A stretch of DNA of 64,000 nt. Source: RPQJ01 sp963696545. Its GTDB lineage: Bacteria; Pseudomonadota; Gammaproteobacteria; Steroidobacterales; Steroidobacteraceae. Positions 7,723 through 17,300 of the stretch are shown here, piece by piece. How positions within the stretch are numbered: position 1 is the stretch's first letter; every line of letters begins with the position of its first letter. The notes beneath the pieces were generated by a model. That model was not told the origin of the DNA and did not search any database. It worked only from the letters and a program-made list of their open reading frames with translations. The stretch covers positions 558,001-622,000 of the forward strand of contig CAVOKQ010000012.1 of NCBI GenBank assembly GCA_963696545.1. Reading direction: 5' to 3'. The translations under genes and the position numbers were made by a program.

Positions 7723-8654
7723 TGGCCGCCACGGCGCAGATGACGCTGGAAGAGATCCGCCGGGGGCTCTCCTGGCGCAAGCAGCTCGACAAGGTCTTCA
7801 TGCTGCTCGGGCTGGCGATCCTGTTCGCCTGCCTCGGGATACTCGCGCTGCTGTTCCTCGACCTGGTGCATGACGGCGCCTCGCGTTTCGGCTGGAACTT
7901 CTTCACGTCGTTCCCGTCGCGCAAGGCGGCCAATGCCGGCATCCTGTCGGCCGCCGTGGGCACCGCGCTGATGATGTTCGTGACGGCGCTGGTGGCGTTG
8001 CCGGTCGGCGTGGCGGCCGCGATCTACCTCGAAGAGTACGCACCGAAGAACTGGTTCACCGGCATCATCGAGATCAATGTCACGAACCTGGCCGGCGTGC
8101 CGTCGATCGTGTACGGACTGCTTGCGCTCGGACTGTTCGTCTATCAGTTCGGATTCGGGCAGAGCATCCTCACCGGCGGGCTCACGCTCGCGCTGCTGAT
8201 CCTGCCGATCATCATCGTGGCGACCCGGGAGTCGCTGCGCTCGGTGCCGAAGGCGATCCGCGAGGCGGCGTACGGGCTCGGCGCCACGCGCTGGGAGGTC
8301 ACCAAAGACCACGTGCTGCCGTACTCGACCGGCGGCATCCTGACCGGCCTGATCCTGGGTCTTTCCCGTGCCATCGGCGAGACGGCGCCGATCATCACGA
8401 TCGGCGCGCTGGCGTTCATCGCGTACCTGCCGCCGGCGCCGGTCACGGGCCAGTTCCCGTTCCTGAGTTTCGAGTGGCTGATGAGCGGCTTCACCGCCAT
8501 GCCGATCCAGATGTTCAACTGGGTGTCACGGCCCGACCAGGCGTTCCAGGCGAACGCCGCCGCAGCTGGCGCGATACTGCTCGGCATGACGCTGCTGATG
8601 AACGCGGTCGCGATCTACATCCGCTACCGCTTCCGCAAGAAGATCAACTGGTGA
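7722..8654 (+). CDS. pstA: Phosphate ABC transporter permease PstA
   Basis: Second Pst permease, 310 residues. It has an N-terminal cytoplasmic stretch and about six membrane helices. EEYAPKNWFTGIIEINVTNLAGVPSIVYG-type sequence and the EAA loop YGLGATRWEVTKDHVLPYS identify it, followed by LSRAIGETAPI as in PstC paralogues. It is coupled to pstC through a TGATG overlap and ends in RKKINW just before pstB. It forms a heterodimer with PstC. Confidence 0.95.
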   Translation: MAATAQMTLEEIRRGLSWRKQLDKVFMLLGLAILFACLGILALLFLDLVHDGASRFGWNFFTSFPSRKAANAGILSAAVGTALMMFVTALVALPVGVAAAIYLEEYAPKNWFTGIIEINVTNLAGVPSIVYGLLALGLFVYQFGFGQSILTGGLTLALLILPIIIVATRESLRSVPKAIREAAYGLGATRWEVTKDHVLPYSTGGILTGLILGLSRAIGETAPIITIGALAFIAYLPPAPVTGQFPFLSFEWLMSGFTAMPIQMFNWVSRPDQAFQANAAAAGAILLGMTLLMNAVAIYIRYRFRKKINW

Positions 8655-8659
8655 GCGAC

Positions 8660-9556
8660 ATGGCTACGCTCGTCTCGGTCCCCACTGCAAATACCTTCAA
8701 GCAGGCCTCACCCATGCAAGGCGATACCAGTGCCCACAAGTCGGGCAGCCCGACGGTCGCGATCACGCTCGAGGACCGCAAGCCGACTCGGGCGAATCCG
8801 GCCAAGGCCACTGCCGAGAAGCTGAACTTCTGGTACGGCACGAACCACGCGCTGAAGAACATCAACCTGACGATCCCGGAGAACCAGGTCACGGCGCTGA
8901 TCGGTCCCTCGGGCTGCGGCAAGAGCACCTTCCTGCGCTGCTTCAACCGCATGCATGACCTGCAGCCGGACACGAAGTACGAAGGCGCGGTCATTCTGCG
9001 ACCGGACAACGTCAACCTGGTCGGCCCCGAGACGGACCCGATCGAAGTGCGGATGCGCATCGGCATGGTGTTCCAGAAGCCGAACCCGTTCCCGAAGACC
9101 GTGTTCGAGAACGTCGCGTACGGACTGCGGCTGCGCGGCATCAAGAACAGGACCGAGCTCGCCGAGCGCGTCGAGAAGGCGCTGCGCGGCGCGGCGATCT
9201 GGGACGAGGTCAAGGATCGCCTGAACGACTCGGCGCTCGCGCTCTCGGGCGGCCAGATGCAGCGCCTGTGCATCGCGCGCGCGCTCGCGACCGAGCCCGA
9301 GATCCTGCTGTTCGACGAACCGACGTCGGCGCTCGATCCGATTGCCACCGCCAAGATCGAGGAGCTGATCACGGAGCTTCGCCAGCGTGTCACGGTGCTG
9401 ATCGTCACGCACAACATGCAGCAGGCCGCCCGCGTGTCGGACTTCACGGCGTTCATGTATCTCGGCGAACTCGTCGAGGTGGACGTGACGTCGAAGATCT
9501 TCACGAACCCGTCGAAGAAGGCGACCGAGGACTACATCACCGGCCGCTACGGCTGA
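8660..9556 (+). CDS. pstB: Phosphate ABC transporter ATP-binding protein PstB
   Basis: ATPase of the phosphate importer, 298 residues. Walker A GPSGCGKST at 82-90, the LSGGQMQRLCIARALA signature and Walker B ILLFDEPTSALDP are all intact, and FQKPNPFPKTVFENVAYG is diagnostic of PstB. Compared with E. coli PstB (257) there is an N-terminal extension of about 40 residues rich in Ser, Thr and Pro. ATG 8660 was chosen. GTG 8651, which overlaps the pstA stop, and ATG 8714, which would give a near-normal length, are alternatives. Confidence 0.93.
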   Translation: MATLVSVPTANTFKQASPMQGDTSAHKSGSPTVAITLEDRKPTRANPAKATAEKLNFWYGTNHALKNINLTIPENQVTALIGPSGCGKSTFLRCFNRMHDLQPDTKYEGAVILRPDNVNLVGPETDPIEVRMRIGMVFQKPNPFPKTVFENVAYGLRLRGIKNRTELAERVEKALRGAAIWDEVKDRLNDSALALSGGQMQRLCIARALATEPEILLFDEPTSALDPIATAKIEELITELRQRVTVLIVTHNMQQAARVSDFTAFMYLGELVEVDVTSKIFTNPSKKATEDYITGRYG

Positions 9557-9567
9557 CGGAGGCGACT

Positions 9568-10269
9568 ATGCAGGTCGCAGACCCGGTCGAGGGGCACACG
9601 TCGAAGTCGGTCGACCAGTCGCTGCACGCGCTGCGCATGCACGCAGTGGAGATGGGCGGTCTCGTGATCGACCAGGTCGGCACCGCCGTCAAGGCGCTGC
9701 TGGACCGCGATCCGCGGCTCGCGGAGGTCGTGCTGTCGCGAGAGGCACTCGTCAACGAGTACGACGGGCGGCTCGACCGCGACAGCCTTACCTTCATCGC
9801 CCTGCAGCAGCCGGTCGCGAACGACCTGCGCATGGCCCGTGCCGTCGCCCGCGCCGGGCTGGAGCTCGAGCGGGTCGGGGATGAATCCAAGAAGATCGCG
9901 CGGTTCGCGCTGCAACTCGGCCAGGCCTCGAGCCACGACCCGGTGGTCGCGGTGGCCCGCTACCTGCGGCACATGGCGGATCTCTCGGTGGCGATGCTGC
10001 GCAGTGCCGTTCGGGCGCTCGACGAATCGAGCGCGGAACTTGCGTGGGACGTGCTGGCCCGCGACCAGGAGCTGGACCGCGAATACGCGACAGCGCTGCG
10101 GCAGCTGATGTCGTTCGTGATGCAGGATCACCAGTTCCTGAAGGCCACGATCGACACGATGTTCGCGCTGAAGGGCCTCGAGCGGGTCGGCGACCACGCA
10201 AAGAACATCGCCGAGCAGGTGCTCTACATGGTGGAAGGCGAGCGGCCGAAGAAGGCAGACGGCAGCTAG
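9568..10269 (+). CDS. phoU: Phosphate signalling complex accessory protein PhoU
   Basis: Helical cytoplasmic protein, 233 residues, that links Pst transport status to the PhoR sensor and limits phosphate uptake. Two PhoU repeats are visible (about residues 25-110 and 125-215), each with the conserved acidic E-x3-D type metal cluster, for example LERVGDESKKIARF and LERVGDHAKNIAEQ. The start is supported by GGAGG ten bases upstream. No phoB or phoR follows, so the regulators must lie elsewhere. The gene converges on dapD with only four bases between the stops and no visible bidirectional terminator. Confidence 0.95.
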   Translation: MQVADPVEGHTSKSVDQSLHALRMHAVEMGGLVIDQVGTAVKALLDRDPRLAEVVLSREALVNEYDGRLDRDSLTFIALQQPVANDLRMARAVARAGLELERVGDESKKIARFALQLGQASSHDPVVAVARYLRHMADLSVAMLRSAVRALDESSAELAWDVLARDQELDREYATALRQLMSFVMQDHQFLKATIDTMFALKGLERVGDHAKNIAEQVLYMVEGERPKKADGS

Positions 10270-10273
10270 CGAA

Positions 10274-11110
<837 letters not shown>

Positions 11111-11205
11111 GGGCTTCCCGTTTGGTTCCGTTCAACACACGGTGGTCAGCATAGCGGAACAGCGCGGTTGTTTGACTCGAGGTGTTGGCACGGGACTTCG
11201 GCAAA

Positions 11206-11253
11206 CGGCGTGAATCCATCCCTGGAGCCTCCGACCGCGACGTCCTGTCGCGG
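11206..11253. repeat. Degenerate REP-like palindromic element between dapC and dapD
   Basis: CCGCGAC (11235-11241) and GTCGCGG (11247-11253) form a 7-bp stem with a 5-nt loop. The stretch 11206-11248 aligns without gaps to the reverse complement of 34388-34430, with 31 of 43 positions identical by hand count, sharing a TCCCTGG core. This suggests two diverged members of one intergenic repeat family. It may also act as a weak terminator or mRNA stabiliser. The rest of the 204-nt gap shows nothing recognisable. Confidence 0.5.
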
Positions 11254-11314
11254 ACGGTTGCCGCACCCATCCGAGCTGGCCAAGCCCCGCGAGGCATACG
11301 GTCGACGCGACGCG

Positions 11315-12517
11315 CTAGCGACGCGACTTCACGAACTCGACAATCCGCCGGGCCGCCTCGACACAGTCCTCGACGTTGGCCACCAGCGAAATGCGGACAC
11401 GGCCGCGTCCGGGATTCTCGCCCGCGTCGTCGTCGCGCCCCAGGTACGAACCCGGCAACACGGTCACGTGCTGCTCTGCGAACAGCCCGCGCGTGAACGC
11501 TTCGTCGTCACCAACCTTCTGCCAGAGGTAGAACGCGCCCGCGGGAGTCTCGACGTCGAGCACCTCGTCAAGCATCGGCACTACCTTCTCGAACTTCTCT
11601 CGATACAGCCGGCGGTTCTCGCGGACGTGTTCTTCGTCCTGCCAGGCAGGAATGCTCGCGAGCTGCGTGTGTACCGGCACCGCGCAACCGTGATACGTGC
11701 GATACAGCCGAAAGCTCGCGAGCACTTCGGGATCACCCGCAACGAAGCCTGAACGCAGTCCCGGCACGCTCGAACGCTTCGAGAGACTGTGAAACACGAT
11801 GCAGCGCTCGAACGACGCGTGGCCCGCAGCCTGTGCGGCCTGCAGCAGGCCCGGCGGCGGCGCGGCCTCGTCGCGGTAGATCTCCGAGTAGCACTCGTCG
11901 GATGCGACCAGGAAGTCGTAGCGGTCCGCGAGTTCGAGGGCGTGGCGCAAATAGGATTCCGGCATCACGGCGCCGGTCGGGTTGCCGGGACTGCAGAGGA
12001 ACAGCACCTGGCATCGACTCCAGGTCGCCACGTCCACCGCATCGAGGTCTGGCAGGTAGCCTTGCGCCGGATCGCAGGTCAGGTACACGGGCTCCGCACC
12101 CGCGAGCAGCGCCGCACCCTCGTAGATCTGGTAGAACGGGTTCGGCATCAGCACGGCCGGGCGCGCGCGCGTCTCGTCCACCGCGGCCTGCACGAATGCG
12201 AACAGGCCCTCGCGCGTGCCGTTGACGGGCAGCACCATGCCGTCGGGCCGAACGCTTCCAGCCGGCAGCGAGAACCGGTGCTCGAGCCACCTGGCGATGG
12301 CCTCGCGCAGCTCCGGCAAGCCTAGCGCCAGCGGATAGCTGCCGAGCGAGGCGAGGGCGCCCGTCAGTGCGTCGGCGATGAACGGTGGCGGTGCGTGCTT
12401 CGGCTCGCCGATCGACAGCGGGATGTGCTTTAGATCAACCGGAGGCGCGGCCCCGGCGAGCAGCGCACGCAGCCGCTCGAACGGGTAGGGTTGCAGGCTC
12501 GCGAGTCGCGGGTTCAT
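11315..12517 (-). CDS. dapC: Succinyldiaminopimelate aminotransferase DapC
   Basis: PLP-dependent class I/II aminotransferase, 400 residues, using glutamate to aminate N-succinyl-2-amino-6-ketopimelate. The PLP lysine lies in FHSLSKRSSVPGLRSGF. Other fold-type I markers are CSPGNPTGAVM, ASDECYSEIYRDE and the late RVRISLVAN arginine. Its position directly after glnD and before dapD, together with DapE elsewhere in the window, supports the DapC assignment over a generic aminotransferase. Only nine bases separate it from glnD, so it is very likely co-transcribed. The arsC/yffB-like gene often found between dapC and dapD in relatives is absent. Confidence 0.88.
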   Translation of the reverse strand: MNPRLASLQPYPFERLRALLAGAAPPVDLKHIPLSIGEPKHAPPPFIADALTGALASLGSYPLALGLPELREAIARWLEHRFSLPAGSVRPDGMVLPVNGTREGLFAFVQAAVDETRARPAVLMPNPFYQIYEGAALLAGAEPVYLTCDPAQGYLPDLDAVDVATWSRCQVLFLCSPGNPTGAVMPESYLRHALELADRYDFLVASDECYSEIYRDEAAPPPGLLQAAQAAGHASFERCIVFHSLSKRSSVPGLRSGFVAGDPEVLASFRLYRTYHGCAVPVHTQLASIPAWQDEEHVRENRRLYREKFEKVVPMLDEVLDVETPAGAFYLWQKVGDDEAFTRGLFAEQHVTVLPGSYLGRDDDAGENPGRGRVRISLVANVEDCVEAARRIVEFVKSRR

Positions 12518-12526
12518 CCGGCCCGG

Positions 12527-15235
12527 TCAGCCGATCCGGTGCTGATCGCGGAGGTCGAGCGCCGAGTGCAGTTGCTCCTCGAGCCGCAGGCGCGTCTCGT
12601 CCGCGAGCTGCCGGCCCTGCTCGTCGGTGATGTAGAACACGTCTTCCGCGCGCTCGCCGATCGTCATGATCCGTGCAGTGACGACGTCGACGCGCTCCGC
12701 AAGCAATACCTTGCCGATCTCCGACAGCAGGCCCGGCCGGTCGCCGGCGATCAGCTCCAGCACCGTCCGCTGCCGCACCGGGTCCTCGGTGAACGTGATC
12801 TGCGTCGGCGTCGAGAACATCCTCACCTGTCGCGGCGCGCGGCGCGTGACCACCGGCCACTTGGCGTCGTCGCTCTGCAGGATGCGCCACAGTTGCTGCT
12901 CGATCTCGTGCGCGCGGTGACGGTCCGCGATCGGCGCGCCGGTGTCTTCCAGCACCAGGTAGGTGTCGAGGCTCAGGCCACCTTCGAGCGGCGTGATGCG
13001 CGCGTCGAGAATGTTCAGGCCCATCTGGTCGAGCAGCGCAGTCGTCCGCGAGAAGTTCTGCTGCCGGTGCGTCATGAAGGTGAGCACCGCGTTGCCGCCG
13101 CGCTCCGGCGACTCGCGTACCGCGACCAGCGGCGAGCTGTCGCCCGGCTCGCGATCCGCAATCAGCTTCGTGTGCCAGGCGATTTCCGCCGGCGTGTGAC
13201 GCAGGAAGTAGTCGTCGGTCAGCCGCGACCAGACGGCCGACGCCTGCTCGGCCCCGACGCCTTCGCGGGCCACGAGTTCGCTGGCCGCGGCCCGCGTCTC
13301 CGCAACCAGCTCTTCCTTGTCCACCGGCGCCTCGAGCCCGCGGCGCAGTGCCCGCTTCGCGCGCTCGTAGAAGTCGTGGAACAGCGACGAGCGCCAGGAG
13401 TTCCACAGCTTCGGGTTCGTGCCGCGGACGTCCGCGACGGTGAGCACATACAGGTAGTCGAGGTGGGTCTGGTCGCCGACCGCCTGCGCGAAGTCCTGGA
13501 TCACCTTCGGGTCCGAGATGTCCTTCTTCTGCGCGGTCACCGAGAACAGCAGGTGGTTGCGCACCAGCCATGCGACCAGCCGCGCGTCGTAGCGCGACAG
13601 GCCCTGCTCGAGGCAGAACGCTTCCGCATCCACCGCGCCGAGCTCGGAGTGGTCGCCGCCGCGGCCCTTGGCGATGTCGTGGAACAGCGCGGCCAGGTAC
13701 GCGACCTCGGGCTTCGGCAGCGTCGCGAACAGTCGCGACAGGTCCGGAAACTCGTGCTCGAACTGCGGCAGCGCGAGCCGGCGCAGGTTGCGCACGACGA
13801 ACAGCGTGTGTGCGTCCACGGTGTACGCGTGGAACAGGTCGTACTGCATCCGGCCGACGATGCGGCCGAATGCCGGAATGTAGCGGCCGAGTACGCCGTA
13901 CAGGTTCAGGCGCCGCAGCTCGTGCGTCACGCCCGCCGGGGCGAGCAGCAGGTCGAGGAACAACCGGTGATTACGCGGGTTCTGGCGGAATTCCTCGTCG
14001 ATCAGCCACAGGTGGCGGCCGAGTGCACGGATCGTCGATGCCCGTACGCCGCGCAGGGCAGGGTGATCCTGCATCAGCCGGAAGAGCTCGAGGATCGCCG
14101 ACGGATGGCGCGCAAACACGTCGTCTGACGTGACTTCGAGATAGTCGTTGCGGATCTGGAAGCGCTGGTTCAGCGGGACGATCACGCTCGCCGGGACCGC
14201 GAGGATGGCTTCGCGGAATAGCTGCAGCAGCATCTCGTTCAGCAGGCTCACGTCCATCACGGTGCGGTAGTAGCGCTGCATGAACTGCTCGACCGCGAGC
14301 GTGTAGCTGGCGTCCTCGTAGCCGAACATCTTCGCGATGCGGCTCTGGTGGTCGAACAGCAGCCGGTCCTCGCGCCGGCCCGTGATCACGTGCAGCGCGA
14401 AGCGCACTTTCCACAGGAACGCCTGCGCGGTGCGCAGCTTCCTGAGCTCGTTCGCGGTCAGGAACCCGTGCTCCACCAGCTCGTCCAGCGTCTCGGCGCC
14501 GAAATGGCGCTTGGCCACCCAGCCGATCGTCTGGATGTCGCGCAGGCCGCCCGGGCTCGTCTTGACGTTCGGCTCGAGGTTGTAGGCCGTGTCGTGGTGG
14601 CGGTGGTGGCGCGCCAGCTGCTCGGCCACCTTCGCTTCGAAGAAGGCCTTCGACGACCAGACGTTGTCCTGGCCGAGCGCGCGCTTCATCGCCTGGAACA
14701 GGTAGTCCGGGCCGCACAGCAGCCGCGCCTCGATCAGCGTGGTGGCGACGCTCACGTCCGAGGCGCTCTCGCGCTGGCAGTCGTCGATCGTGCGCACGCT
14801 GTGGCCGACCTCGAGGCCGATGTCCCACAGGAACGCAAGGAAGCGCTCGATGCCCTCGTGGCCGTCGGCGACCTCGCTCTTCGGCAGCAGGATCAGCACG
14901 TCGATGTCGGAGCAGGGGTGCAGTTCGCCGCGGCCGTAGCCGCCGACGGCGACCAGGTCCACGTCCTTCTCGCGCGGCCCGACGTGCAGCGTCCAGGCCT
15001 TGCGCAGCACGACGTCCACCATGCGCGCGCGATCGCGGACCAGCGCCTCCACGGGTTCGTCGTCGGCAAAACGCTGCTTCAGGTTCTCGTCGCCCTCGGC
15101 CAGCGCCTGGCGGAACGCCGCAACGCGGTCCGTCGCGCCGTCCAGCGTGGCAGGGAAGGCCTCGAGCAACGGCCATGGCTGCAGCGGAATGCGTCCCGCG
15201 ACGACCTCGATCTCTTCGACGGGCGTGACCGGCAT
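12527..15235 (-). CDS. glnD: Bifunctional uridylyltransferase/uridylyl-removing enzyme GlnD
   Basis: Primary nitrogen sensor that uridylylates PII when glutamine is low and removes UMP when it is high. 902 residues, normal for the family. The nucleotidyltransferase motif GGYGRGELHPCSDIDVLIL is near residue 90, the HD hydrolase centre ALFHDIAKGRGGDHSELGA is near the middle, and two glutamine-sensing ACT domains are at the C-terminus (VLTFMTHRQQNFSRTTAL; LELIAGDRPGLLSEIGKVL). The start at 15235 is two bases after the map stop, so the genes are coupled. Longer upstream in-frame sequence lies within map and is not part of the protein. Confidence 0.97.
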   Translation of the reverse strand: MPVTPVEEIEVVAGRIPLQPWPLLEAFPATLDGATDRVAAFRQALAEGDENLKQRFADDEPVEALVRDRARMVDVVLRKAWTLHVGPREKDVDLVAVGGYGRGELHPCSDIDVLILLPKSEVADGHEGIERFLAFLWDIGLEVGHSVRTIDDCQRESASDVSVATTLIEARLLCGPDYLFQAMKRALGQDNVWSSKAFFEAKVAEQLARHHRHHDTAYNLEPNVKTSPGGLRDIQTIGWVAKRHFGAETLDELVEHGFLTANELRKLRTAQAFLWKVRFALHVITGRREDRLLFDHQSRIAKMFGYEDASYTLAVEQFMQRYYRTVMDVSLLNEMLLQLFREAILAVPASVIVPLNQRFQIRNDYLEVTSDDVFARHPSAILELFRLMQDHPALRGVRASTIRALGRHLWLIDEEFRQNPRNHRLFLDLLLAPAGVTHELRRLNLYGVLGRYIPAFGRIVGRMQYDLFHAYTVDAHTLFVVRNLRRLALPQFEHEFPDLSRLFATLPKPEVAYLAALFHDIAKGRGGDHSELGAVDAEAFCLEQGLSRYDARLVAWLVRNHLLFSVTAQKKDISDPKVIQDFAQAVGDQTHLDYLYVLTVADVRGTNPKLWNSWRSSLFHDFYERAKRALRRGLEAPVDKEELVAETRAAASELVAREGVGAEQASAVWSRLTDDYFLRHTPAEIAWHTKLIADREPGDSSPLVAVRESPERGGNAVLTFMTHRQQNFSRTTALLDQMGLNILDARITPLEGGLSLDTYLVLEDTGAPIADRHRAHEIEQQLWRILQSDDAKWPVVTRRAPRQVRMFSTPTQITFTEDPVRQRTVLELIAGDRPGLLSEIGKVLLAERVDVVTARIMTIGERAEDVFYITDEQGRQLADETRLRLEEQLHSALDLRDQHRIG

Positions 15236-15237
15236 GG

Positions 15238-16059
15238 TCAGGCGGGAGGGCGCTCGTTGGCGCCGAGCGTCAGCACTTCGAACCCGGTCTCGGTGACGAG
15301 GATCGTGTGCTCCCACTGCGCCGAAAGTGAATGGTCACGGGTGACCACGGTCCAGCCGTCCGGCAGCAACCGCACGTCGCGCTTGCCGGCGTTCACCATG
15401 GGCTCGATCGTGAAGGTCATTCCGGCCGTGAGCATCGCGCCGGTGCCGGCCGTGCCGTAATGCAGCACCTGCGGATCCTCGTGGAAGCCGCGGCCGATGC
15501 CGTGGCCGCAGTACTCGCGCACGACCGAGTAGTGGTTGTCCTCGACGAAACGCTGGATCGACGCGCCGATGTCGCCGAGCCGCGCGCCCGGCCGCACGAC
15601 GCGGATGCCGCGCCACATGGCTTCGTAGGTAGTCTCCACCAGCCGCTGCACGTGTGGCGGCGCCTTGCCGACGAAGAACATGCGGCTCGAGTCGCCGTGG
15701 AAGCCGTCCTTGATCACGGTGACGTCCACGTTGACGACGTCGCCCTGCTTCAGCCGCCGGTCGCCCGGGATACCGTGGCAGACGACGTGGTTCACCGACG
15801 TGCAGATCGACTTCGGGTACCCGCGGTAGCCGAGCGGGGCAGGGACCGCCTGCTGCACGTTCACGATGTAGTCGTGGCAGATCCGGTCGAGGTCGTCGGT
15901 GGAGGCGCCGGGCACCACGTGGGCCCCGATCATGTCGAGGACCTCGGCCGTGAGCCGCCCGGCCAGGCGCATTGCGTCCTGCTCGGCGGCCGTTTTCACG
16001 GCTATCCTGCCTGCGCTGTCGGACTGCCAGTTCGTGGTCGCCGGCTCGGGATACTGCAT
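15238..16059 (-). CDS. map: Methionine aminopeptidase type I
   Basis: Removes the initiator methionine from nascent proteins. 273 residues. The five metal ligands are recognisable: two aspartates in VNVDVTVIKDGFHGDSSRMF, a histidine in GHGIGRGFHEDP, and glutamates in TFTIEPM and QWEHT. The CTSVNHVVCHGIP loop with its histidine is typical. ATG 16059 (MQYPEP) adds about 20 residues before the conserved AAEQDAMRLAGRL, and a shorter start is possible. It is divergent from rpsB, as in many Gammaproteobacteria, and heads the glnD-dapC-dapD operon. Confidence 0.95.
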   Translation of the reverse strand: MQYPEPATTNWQSDSAGRIAVKTAAEQDAMRLAGRLTAEVLDMIGAHVVPGASTDDLDRICHDYIVNVQQAVPAPLGYRGYPKSICTSVNHVVCHGIPGDRRLKQGDVVNVDVTVIKDGFHGDSSRMFFVGKAPPHVQRLVETTYEAMWRGIRVVRPGARLGDIGASIQRFVEDNHYSVVREYCGHGIGRGFHEDPQVLHYGTAGTGAMLTAGMTFTIEPMVNAGKRDVRLLPDGWTVVTRDHSLSAQWEHTILVTETGFEVLTLGANERPPA

Positions 16060-16111
16060 GGGGTCTCGTGCTGCCGCGCGGCCCCCAGGAAGCCCGGGAA
16101 CGCGCAAGTGT

Positions 16112-16139
16112 TTGAAGAAACGTAAACTTATGGTATAAA
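16112..16139 (+). promoter_or_regulatory. Sigma-70 promoter for rpsB-tsf
   Basis: TTGAAG (16112-16117), a 16-nt spacer, then TATAAA (16134-16139), followed by a G/C-rich start region. Both hexamers match the consensus at four or five positions, in an otherwise GC-rich stretch. It lies about 130 nt before the rpsB start, a distance that leaves room for a structured leader. Confidence 0.65.
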
Positions 16140-16149
16140 GCGCGCCCGT

Positions 16150-16269
16150 TTTTCTCAACCAAAACCGCACACGTACCGGCACATGCGACTGGGTGCCTGC
16201 CAGGCCGAGAGGCCTCGCGGGTTGTCGCATGGGGTGCGTGGAGGCACAACCCCACAAGGAGTCAGTTCG
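16150..16269 (+). promoter_or_regulatory. Long rpsB leader, possible S2 autoregulatory element
   Basis: About 120 nt of untranslated leader precede rpsB. It holds AGGCC/GGCCT (a short hairpin near 16202-16215) and a longer imperfect stem just before the ribosome-binding region, in which GGGGT pairs with ACCCC around 16229-16253. In Gammaproteobacteria S2 represses its own mRNA through a leader structure at this position. I cannot confirm the known consensus by eye, so the function is inferred from location and structure. Confidence 0.3.
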
Positions 16270-17298
16270 ATGACCAGCATGTCCATGCGGCAGATGCTGG
16301 AAGCGGGTGTCCATTTCGGACACCAGACCCGCTTCTGGAACCCGAAGATGTCCCCGTTCATCTTCGGCGAGCGTAACCGGATCCACATCATCAATCTCGA
16401 GAAGACGCTGCCCCTGTACGTCGAGGCGGCCGGCTTCATCAAGAACATCGTCGCCGACGGCGGCCGGGTGCTGTTCGTCGGCACCAAGCGCTCGGCCCGC
16501 GAGGCGATCGCCCGCGAGGCAGCGCGATGCGGCATGCCCTACGTCAGCCATCGCTGGCTCGGCGGCATGCTCACCAACTTCAAGACCATCCGCCAGTCGA
16601 TCAAGCGGCTCGCCGAGATCGACGAGCTGCAGGCGAACGGCCTGCTCGACCAGCGCAGCAAGCGCGAAGCGCAGATGGTGCGCCGCGAGCGCGAGAAGCT
16701 CGAGCGCAGCCTCGGCGGCATCCGCGAGATGGAAGGCCTGCCGGACGCCATGTTCGTCGTGGACGTGGGCCACGAGAACATCGCGATCCACGAGGCGCGC
16801 AAGCTCGGCATCCCGGTCGTCGCGATCGTGGACACCAACTGCTCGCCGGACGGCATCAGCTACGTGATCCCGGGCAACGACGACGCGATGCGCGCGATCG
16901 AGCTCTACGCCGGCGGTATCGCCGACGCGGTGCTCGAGGGCCGCTCGACGATCCCGGACGTGGCGGTTGGCGAAGACGAGTTCGTCGAGCTCGACGAGGA
17001 AGGCAAGCCGCGCCCGAAGGCCGGCCCGAAGCGCCGCGCCGCGCCGCCGAGGAAGAAGACTCCGGCCCGCCGCAAGCCGGCCGGCGCCGACGCAGAGGCT
17101 TCGCACGACACGGTCGCGGAGCTCGCGGAGGCCGACCCGGAGGAGAGCCCGGAGGCATTCATGGCGCGCCGTGAGGCCGCTCGCAAGAAGGCCCCGGCCG
17201 CGGCCCCGGCGGCTGCCGCCGCCGCCCCGGCTGCTGCTGCTGCCGCCCCGGCGGCTCCTGCTGACGCCCCCGCTGCTGCCCCTGCAGAGGGAGAGTGA
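16270..17298 (+). CDS. rpsB: 30S ribosomal protein S2 with long Ala/Pro-rich C-terminal tail
   Basis: Ribosomal protein S2, bridging the 30S head and body. The globular part is standard: MRQMLEAGVHFGHQTRFWNPKM, HRWLGGMLTNFKT and DTNCSPDGISYVIPGNDDA. The normal family length is about 240, but this protein has 342 residues. After about 225 comes a basic stretch (PKAGPKRRAAPPRKK), an acidic stretch (AEADPEESPEAF), then a run of Ala and Pro to the end. The open frame is clean up to the tsf start, so the tail is real coding sequence in this assembly. ATG 16270 is preceded by AAGGAG. Confidence 0.97.
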   Translation: MTSMSMRQMLEAGVHFGHQTRFWNPKMSPFIFGERNRIHIINLEKTLPLYVEAAGFIKNIVADGGRVLFVGTKRSAREAIAREAARCGMPYVSHRWLGGMLTNFKTIRQSIKRLAEIDELQANGLLDQRSKREAQMVRREREKLERSLGGIREMEGLPDAMFVVDVGHENIAIHEARKLGIPVVAIVDTNCSPDGISYVIPGNDDAMRAIELYAGGIADAVLEGRSTIPDVAVGEDEFVELDEEGKPRPKAGPKRRAAPPRKKTPARRKPAGADAEASHDTVAELAEADPEESPEAFMARREAARKKAPAAAPAAAAAAPAAAAAAPAAPADAPAAAPAEGE

Positions 17299-17300
17299 CC

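Noticed and set aside
12491..14128. Long open frame antisense to glnD
   Set aside because: Composition is an antisense shadow. GlnD domains explain the region fully.
16060..17106. Extended map protein reaching into rpsB
   Set aside because: Upstream residues are antisense to rpsB and its leader. Map begins near 16059 by homology and length.
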